In this document: piece after piece, positions 59,125 through 64,000 of the stretch
Numbering within the stretch: position 1 is the first letter of the stretch
How the letters are laid out: each line of letters starts with the position of its first letter
Assembly: GCA_035604685.1 (NCBI GenBank)
Contig: DATNIB010000035.1
Span: forward strand, 1-64,000
Length of the DNA: 64,000 bases
Reading direction: 5' to 3'
Source: DATNIB01 sp035604685
Lineage (GTDB): Bacteria; Actinomycetota; Acidimicrobiia; Acidimicrobiales; RAAP-2
The notes under the pieces: model-generated
What the model was told of the DNA's origin: nothing
The model's input: the letters and a program-made list of their open reading frames with translations, nothing else
The model's database searches: none
Made by a program: the position numbers and the translations under genes

Positions 59125-60517
59125 GCCCGCACCCCCGGGCGCGGCGGGCGCCGTCGATCTGCGCACGCCCCGGCACGTCCACGTGGTCGGCGTCGGCGGC
59201 ACCGGGATGAGCGCCATCGCGACGGTGCTGGCCGCGATGGGCCACACCGTCTCGGGCAGCGACCTGCAGGCGAGCGGGGCGATCGAACGCCTGCGCGGCC
59301 AGGGCGTCACCGTGGTCATCGGCCACTCGGCGGCCAACGTGACGGGGGCCGACATCGTGACCGCCTCGCCGGCCGTGCGCGCCGAGAACGTCGAGCTGGC
59401 CGAGGCCGCTCGCCTCGGTATTCCGGTGGTGAAGCGCGGGGAGATGCTGGCCGCGATCGCGGACACCCGCCGGGCGGTCGCCGTGGCCGGGACCCACGGC
59501 AAGACCACGACGTCGTCGATGCTCTCCTTGATGCTGGTCGAGGCCGGCCTGCACCCGTCCTTCCTCATCGGCGCGGACGTGGGCGACCTGGCCACCAACG
59601 CCGTCTGGGACACCGGGGCGTTCCTCGTGCTCGAGGCCGATGAGAGCTTCGGCACGTTCGCCGCCCTGCGGCCCGAGCTCAGCGTCCTCACCAACGTGGA
59701 ACCCGACCACCTCGACCACTACGGCACGGTGGCCGCCTTGGAGCGCGCCTTCGCCCACCTGCTCGTCCAGACGACCGGTCGGGTCGTGGCCTCGGCCGAC
59801 GACCCGGTGGCGGCGTCCCTCGGCGCGGCGCGCGGCGGCGTGCTCGTCGGCGAGGCGCCCGACGCCGACTATCGCGTGGCCGACCTCACGCTGGCCCGGA
59901 GCGCCCTGTCCTTCACGCTGGTCGGGCCCGACGGTGCGCTGGGTCGGCTGGCCGCGCCGGTGCCGGGGCGCTTCAACGCCGCCAACGCGGCGCTGGCCGC
60001 CGTGGCGGCCCTCGAGCTCGGGGTCCCCTTCGACCCCCTGGCGCGGGCGTTGGCGCGCTTCGCCGGGGTCCCGCGGCGCTTCGAGTTCCGGGGCGAGGCC
60101 GGCGGGGTGACCTTCGTCGACGACTACGCCCACCTGCCGGGCGAGGTGCGCGCGGCGTTGGCCGCGGCCCGGGAGGGCGGCTGGCAGCGGGTGATCGCCG
60201 TGTTCCAGCCGCACCGCTTCACCCGGACGGCCAGCCTGGCCGAGAGCTTCTCGGACGCCTTCGGCGACGCCGACGCCCTGGTCGTGACCGACGTCTACCG
60301 GGCCTTCGAGCCGCCGGTGCCCGGCGTCTCGGGCCGCCTGGTGGCCGACGCCGTGCTGGCGCGCCACCCCGAGCTCGCCGTCGCCTACGCGCCGAACCGC
60401 GACGAGCTGCGCCGGGTGGTGGCCGGCCTGCTGCGCCCGGGGGACGTGTGCTGCACCTTGGGGGCGGGCGACCTCACGACGTTACCCGACGAGCTCATGG
60501 CGGCCCCCAGCTGGTGA
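59114..60517 (+). CDS. murC: UDP-MurNAc-L-alanine ligase MurC
   Basis: A 467-residue ligase adding L-alanine, the first stem-peptide residue. The UDP-binding start VGVGGTGMSAIATVLAAMGH, the ATP loop AGTHGKTTTSSML, EPDHLDHYG and DDYAHLPGEVRAAL mark the family. ATG 59114 lies inside murG. The stop overlaps the murB start (GTGA). Together with murE it is one of only two Mur ligases in the cluster. Confidence 0.96.
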   Translation: MPPEPAPPGAAGAVDLRTPRHVHVVGVGGTGMSAIATVLAAMGHTVSGSDLQASGAIERLRGQGVTVVIGHSAANVTGADIVTASPAVRAENVELAEAARLGIPVVKRGEMLAAIADTRRAVAVAGTHGKTTTSSMLSLMLVEAGLHPSFLIGADVGDLATNAVWDTGAFLVLEADESFGTFAALRPELSVLTNVEPDHLDHYGTVAALERAFAHLLVQTTGRVVASADDPVAASLGAARGGVLVGEAPDADYRVADLTLARSALSFTLVGPDGALGRLAAPVPGRFNAANAALAAVAALELGVPFDPLARALARFAGVPRRFEFRGEAGGVTFVDDYAHLPGEVRAALAAAREGGWQRVIAVFQPHRFTRTASLAESFSDAFGDADALVVTDVYRAFEPPVPGVSGRLVADAVLARHPELAVAYAPNRDELRRVVAGLLRPGDVCCTLGAGDLTTLPDELMAAPSW

Positions 60518-61443
60518 CGGCCGACCCGCACGACCTGGCGGCGGTCGCGGCCGCGCTCGGGGACCGGGCCGAGCTCGACCGACCGCTCGGCCCGCTCACC
60601 ACCTACCGGGTCGGCGGCCGGGCCGCCTGTTTCGTGGAGGCCGACGACCGGGCCGACCTGCTGGCCGTCCGCCGCGCCCTCGGCGGCCGGGCGGTGCCGG
60701 TGCTCATCGTGGGCAACGGGTCCAACCTCTTGGTGGCCGACGCGGGCTTCGGCGGCGTGGCCGTCCACCTGGGGGCCGGCTTCGGCGCCATCGAGGTCGA
60801 GCCGGCCTCGGCCACCGTGCGCGCCGGGGCGGCCGCGGCGCTCCCGGTCGTGGCGCGGCGCAGTGTCGAGGCCGGGCTGCGCGGCTTCGAGTGGGCGGTG
60901 GGCGTCCCCGGCTCGGTCGGCGGCGCGGTGCGGATGAACGCGGGCGGCCACGGCTCGGACATGGCCGCCTGTCTGTCCCGTTACGCGTGGATGGACCTGG
61001 CCGGCGAGGCGGGCGGCGAGGACGACCCCGGCCGCCTCGCCCTCTCCTACCGGCACTCGTCGCTCGCGCCGAGCGAGGTGGTGCTCTGGGCGGAGCTGAC
61101 CCTCACGCGCGGCGACCGGGCGGCCGGCCGCCGAGTGGTGGCCGACATCGTGCGCTGGCGCCGCCAGCACCAGCCGGGTGGGAGCAACGCCGGCTCGGTG
61201 TTCGCCAACCCGCCGGAGGACTCGGCCGGCCGCCTGATCGACTTGGCCGGCCTGGCCGGCCGCCGCGTCGGCAGCGCGTCGGTCTCGACCAAGCACGCCA
61301 ACTTCATCCAGGCCGACGAGGGCGGTTCGGCCGACGACGTCTACGCGCTGATGGGAGAGGTCCGCCGGGCCGTCGCCGAGCGCTTCGGCGTCTCCCTCGT
61401 GCCCGAGGTCCGCCTCGTCGGATTCGAGGGGTGCGAGCCCTAG
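60514..61443 (+). CDS. murB: UDP-N-acetylenolpyruvoylglucosamine reductase MurB
   Basis: A 309-residue FAD enzyme making UDP-MurNAc. The FAD motifs TTYRVGGRAACFVEA and VLIVGNGSNLLVAD are near the N-terminus; VPGSVGGAVRMNAGGHG and SYRHSSL follow; the catalytic Ser is in SNAGSVFANP; STKHANFIQ ends the core. The length and the missing Tyr loop point to the type II (Gram-positive) form. GTG 60514 overlaps murC by 4 bases, and the stop overlaps ftsQ by 1. Confidence 0.95.
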   Translation: MTADPHDLAAVAAALGDRAELDRPLGPLTTYRVGGRAACFVEADDRADLLAVRRALGGRAVPVLIVGNGSNLLVADAGFGGVAVHLGAGFGAIEVEPASATVRAGAAAALPVVARRSVEAGLRGFEWAVGVPGSVGGAVRMNAGGHGSDMAACLSRYAWMDLAGEAGGEDDPGRLALSYRHSSLAPSEVVLWAELTLTRGDRAAGRRVVADIVRWRRQHQPGGSNAGSVFANPPEDSAGRLIDLAGLAGRRVGSASVSTKHANFIQADEGGSADDVYALMGEVRRAVAERFGVSLVPEVRLVGFEGCEP

Positions 61444-62258
61444 TGGGCCCGACCGACCTCGCGTTGGGTCGCGCCGGGCGCGCCCCAACCCCGGGCCGGC
61501 GCGCCCGCGAGCCGCACCCGCGCGTCTCGGCCCGCCGCCGCGCCGTGTCCAAGGAGCTCGGGCGCCGCCGCCTGGTCGTGCTGTGCGCGCTGGCGGTGCT
61601 GGCCACCCTGGCCGCCATCGCGTGGCCGCTCGCGCACTCGCACTACTTCTCGGCGCGGGTCATCGTCGTGCGCGGCGCGCTCGAGACACCGGTGTCCGAG
61701 GTGCTCGCCGCGGCCGGACTGGGGACCCACCCTGCCATGATCGACGTGCACCCGGGCGCCGCCGCGCACAGCATCGAGGCGCTGCCGTGGGTGCTGCGGG
61801 CGACGGTCGCGCTCGACTGGCCCGACGGCGTGCGGATCACGCTCTCCGAGCGCACCGCCGTCTGTGCGGTCGCCCACGGGGGTGGCTGGGCCGAGGTCGA
61901 CCGGACCGGGCGCGTCCTGGCCGACGTCGCCACCCCGCCGCCGGGCCTGGTGCGGGCGACGCTCGTGGGGGCCACACCGGCGCCGGGGCGTTGGGTCGCG
62001 GCGGGCTCGGGCCCGGCGCTCGCCGCCGCCGCCGCCCTGCCGCCGGTCCTGGCCCCGCAAGTGGCCATGATCGAGGCCGCCCCCGGCGGGACGGTCGACC
62101 TCGGACTGGTCGACGGGGTGCGGGTGGTGCTCGGGCCGGCCACCCAGCTCGGTGCCAAGTTCGAGGACGTGGCGGCGATCGAAGCGGGGGCCCGGCCGCG
62201 CGCGGGGAGCGTCATGGATGTCTCGGTGCCCCAGTCGCCCACGGTGTCGGCCGGGTGA
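61443..62258 (+). CDS. ftsQ: cell division protein FtsQ
   Basis: A 271-residue bitopic protein of the divisome. GTG 61443 shares its first base with the murB stop; GTG 61431 is an alternative. A basic cytoplasmic part (1-40) precedes the membrane segment (about 42-60, VVLCALAVLATLAAIAWPL). The outer part is a POTRA domain (VIVVRGALETPVSEVLAAAG to IEALPWVLRATVALDWPDGVRITLSE, in two stretches) and a beta domain. Order and position are as in other actinobacteria, where ftsA is missing. Confidence 0.88.
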   Translation: MGPTDLALGRAGRAPTPGRRAREPHPRVSARRRAVSKELGRRRLVVLCALAVLATLAAIAWPLAHSHYFSARVIVVRGALETPVSEVLAAAGLGTHPAMIDVHPGAAAHSIEALPWVLRATVALDWPDGVRITLSERTAVCAVAHGGGWAEVDRTGRVLADVATPPPGLVRATLVGATPAPGRWVAAGSGPALAAAAALPPVLAPQVAMIEAAPGGTVDLGLVDGVRVVLGPATQLGAKFEDVAAIEAGARPRAGSVMDVSVPQSPTVSAG

Positions 62259-62308
62259 CGAATGGGCACGGCGTGGCCACCGGCCGGGGGTCGCCGTGGG
62301 CGCGTTGC

Positions 62309-62337
62309 TTGACCCTAGGGTGGCCCCCTCGTATCGT
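62309..62337 (+). promoter_or_regulatory. ftsZ promoter
   Basis: TTGACC (62309-62314), a 17-base spacer and TATCGT (62332-62337) give a sigma-70-type promoter. Transcription would start near 62344, leaving a leader of about 136 bases before ftsZ. Confidence 0.6.
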
Positions 62338-62360
62338 GTGAGCACGTTGTTCGCGAGATA

Positions 62361-62381
62361 TCAACCTCGATCGAAGGTTGA
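62361..62381 (+). promoter_or_regulatory. inverted repeat in the ftsZ leader
   Basis: TCAACCT (62361-62367) and AGGTTGA (62375-62381) flank CGATCGA. It is a 7-bp stem or a protein-binding palindrome shortly after the predicted start of transcription. Confidence 0.45.
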
Positions 62382-62435
62382 GAGCTAGCCGTGAGCGACC
62401 TGTCGACCAGCCAGTCGGCACCACCGAGGGGGAGC

Positions 62436-62483
62436 GTGAGCACTGTGGCCTGCCGTTCACCCGAGCACCCCGAGGTCCGATGA
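62436..62483 (+). CDS. possible leader peptide coupled to ftsZ
   Basis: GTG 62436 has a strong site (GAGGGGGAG) just upstream and opens a 15-codon frame (MSTVACRSPEHPEVR) whose stop overlaps the ftsZ start as ATGA. GTG 62391 in the same frame would give 30 residues. ftsZ itself has only a modest site (GAGGT, 5 bases away), so coupling is plausible. The coding evidence is limited to these signals. Confidence 0.35.
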   Translation: MSTVACRSPEHPEVR

Positions 62484-63583
62484 CCGTTTCCCCCCAGAGC
62501 AGCTACCTGGCCGTGATCAAGGTCGTGGGGGTGGGTGGCGGCGGGGTCAATGCGGTCAACCGCATGATCGAGGCGGGGCTGCGCAACGTCGAGTTCATCG
62601 CCGCCAACACCGACGCCCAGGCGCTGCTCATGAGCGACGCCGACCTGAAGCTCGACATCGGGCGCAAGCTCACCCGCGGGCTCGGCGCCGGGAGCGACCC
62701 CGAGATCGGCCGCCAGGCGGCCGAGGAGCACCGCGGGGAGATCGAAGAGGCCCTCTCGGGGGCCGACATGGTGTTCATCACGGCCGGTAAGGGCGGCGGC
62801 ACCGGCACCGGGGCCGCGCCGGTGGTGGCCGAGGTGGCCAAGGCGCTCGGCGCCGTCACCATCGGCGTCGTGACGCGGCCGTTCAGCTTCGAGGGGCGCC
62901 GCCGTGCGCTCCAGGCCGAGAAGGGGATCCAGATACTGCGGGACAAGGTCGACACGTTGATCGTCATCCCGAACGACCGACTGCTCACCGTCTCGAACGA
63001 CAAGACGTCGATGGTGAACGCGTTCAAGGTGGCCGACGACGTGTTGCTCCAGGGCGTGCGCGGCATCACCGACCTCATCACCGTCCCGGGGCTCATCAAT
63101 ACCGACTTCGCCGACGTGAAGATGATCATGGCCAATGCCGGCACCGCCATCATGGGGATCGGCCGCTCGAGCGGCGAGGGCCGCGCCGTCAACGCGGCGC
63201 GCGCCGCCATCACCAGCCCGCTGCTCGAGGCCTCCATCGAGGGGGCTCGGGGCATCCTGCTCAACATCGCCGGCGGCAGCGACCTCGGCCTGTTCGAGGT
63301 GAACGAGGCGGCCGAGATCATCCATTCGGTGGCGCACCCCGATGCCAATATCATCTTCGGCGCGGTGATCGACGACAACATGGTCGACGAGGTGGTGGTG
63401 ACCGTCATCGCCGCCGGGTTCGAGCGCTGGGAGGAGGGTCGCAGCGGTTCGAGCTTCGGCTCCTCCACCGAGGGCAACGTGCTCGGCCTGGGCGACGACG
63501 AGCCGGTCGACATCTTCGGGTCGAGCGACGCCGACCTGGAACTGGGTGACGACGAGTTCGACGTCCCCTCCTTCCTGCGCTGA
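62480..63583 (+). CDS. ftsZ: cell division GTPase FtsZ
   Basis: A 367-residue tubulin homolog forming the division ring. ATG 62480 gives the family start (SSYLAVIKVVGVGGGGVNAV). The tubulin signature GGGTGTG is at 105-111; the T7 loop is NTDFADVKMIM; FEVNEAAEII follows. The variable linker is only about 40 residues. The C-terminus DDEFDVPSFLR is the conserved peptide bound by partners such as SepF. The promoter just upstream allows expression apart from the mur genes. Confidence 0.98.
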   Translation: MTVSPQSSYLAVIKVVGVGGGGVNAVNRMIEAGLRNVEFIAANTDAQALLMSDADLKLDIGRKLTRGLGAGSDPEIGRQAAEEHRGEIEEALSGADMVFITAGKGGGTGTGAAPVVAEVAKALGAVTIGVVTRPFSFEGRRRALQAEKGIQILRDKVDTLIVIPNDRLLTVSNDKTSMVNAFKVADDVLLQGVRGITDLITVPGLINTDFADVKMIMANAGTAIMGIGRSSGEGRAVNAARAAITSPLLEASIEGARGILLNIAGGSDLGLFEVNEAAEIIHSVAHPDANIIFGAVIDDNMVDEVVVTVIAAGFERWEEGRSGSSFGSSTEGNVLGLGDDEPVDIFGSSDADLELGDDEFDVPSFLR

Positions 63584-64000
63584 ACGACCCGAGACCGGCC
63601 GACCGGGCGCCCGGCGCGATAGATCCCGCCGCGGTCGCAACCGCCCTCGGCCGGCTGCGCGACCGCATCGCCGGCGCGGGCGGTGACCCCGAGGCGGTGC
63701 GCGTGGTCGCGGTGACCAAGGGCTTCGGCGCCGACGCGATCGAGGCGGCCCGCGCGACCGGGCTGACCGACATCGGCGAGAACTACGCGGACGAGCTCGC
63801 CCGCAAGTTCGCCCTAGTCCAGGGCGCCGGAGCCACCTGGCACTTCCTGGGCGCCGTCCAGCGCAACAAGGTGGCCCGCCTCGCCCCGCTGGTCGACTGC
63901 TGGCAGTCGGTGGCCCGACTCGAGGAGGGCGCGCGCATCGCGCGCCACCGGCTCGGCGCCCGGGTTCTCGTGCAGGTGTCGGTGTCCGCTGCGCCGGGCC
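63580..64000 (+). CDS. YggS/PLPBP-family PLP-binding protein (3' end outside window)
   Basis: At least 140 residues of a PLP homeostasis protein, often found next to ftsZ/sepF in actinobacteria. Motifs are VVAVTKGFGADAI (the PLP lysine), IGENYADELARKF and WHFLGAVQRNKV. There is no ATG, GTG or TTG in frame before GTG 63697, which would remove the first helix. CTG 63580, overlapping the ftsZ stop as CTGA, fits the overlap habit of this cluster and is my choice of start. The gene runs off the window. Confidence 0.85.
   Translation, partial: MNDPRPADRAPGAIDPAAVATALGRLRDRIAGAGGDPEAVRVVAVTKGFGADAIEAARATGLTDIGENYADELARKFALVQGAGATWHFLGAVQRNKVARLAPLVDCWQSVARLEEGARIARHRLGARVLVQVSVSAAPG

Noticed and set aside
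1..64000. CRISPR arrays, insertion sequences, prophage or integrase genes
   Set aside because: No regularly spaced repeats with unique spacers and no transposase or phage domains were seen; the repeats present are within coding sequence or gene duplicates.

Overview
The window is very GC-rich, gene-dense DNA with frequent GTG starts and 1- to 13-base gene overlaps. It reads as the chromosome of a Gram-positive actinobacterium. An actinobacterial-type division/cell-wall cluster (mraZ to ftsZ, no ftsA), a meso-diaminopimelate-type MurE, ergothioneine genes, an IdeR/DtxR-like iron box, a DUF3040 protein and an MMPL transporter all support this. Two secreted sedolisins (S53 peptidases, a family usually active at acid pH) and the overall gene style make an Acidimicrobiia-like, possibly acidophilic, organism my best guess. 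That placement is inference, since no 16S rRNA gene is present.

Layout. 1-4700: three tandem copies of an Ala/Gly/Ser/Asn-rich secreted protein (the first cut by the window edge) plus a decayed fourth copy; each copy seen complete has the same upstream elements and a 3' hairpin. 4888-9403 (minus): exported proteins, namely a sedolisin with FN3 and PKD domains, a small lipoprotein, and a seven-repeat propeller protein with a possible glycosidase-like C-terminus. 9665-14725 (plus): a glycan operon with two methyltransferases, a GT4 and a GT2-GT4 fusion. 14854-17817: a large sedolisin ending in cell-wall-binding repeats. 17830-19449: an acyl-CoA ligase.

19602-30259 is a branched-chain-amino-acid-type (LIV) ABC system of unusual build: a LivH-LivM fusion, then a triple fusion of an MFS-like membrane domain with two ABC ATPases, then a lipoprotein binding protein, all bracketed by two paralogous 560-residue binding proteins without a lipobox. 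30484-35375: an agmatinase-family ureohydrolase convergent with a PLP decarboxylase, a methyltransferase, an orphan ferric-iron binding lipoprotein behind an iron box, and a hypothetical gene. 35456-43257: Lon, a small disordered protein, EgtD/EgtB, a Fur-family regulator, a VOC protein, MsrA and a nitronate monooxygenase-like enzyme; stress and redox functions dominate. 43475-49960: MMPL transporter, LapA-domain and DUF3040 membrane proteins, ROK kinase, HNH nuclease, lipoate-ligase-like protein and a crotonase.

50237-64000: the dcw cluster mraZ-rsmH-ftsL-ftsI-murE-mraY-ftsW-murG-murC-murB-ftsQ-ftsZ-yggS(partial), with a promoter carrying MraZ-type repeats in front and a second promoter before ftsZ. 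murF and murD, normally between murE and ftsW, are absent from it. Start positions were chosen by reading frame, ribosome-binding sites, signal peptides and family N-termini; alternatives are given where doubtful. All functional calls come from reading the sequence, not from database searches.
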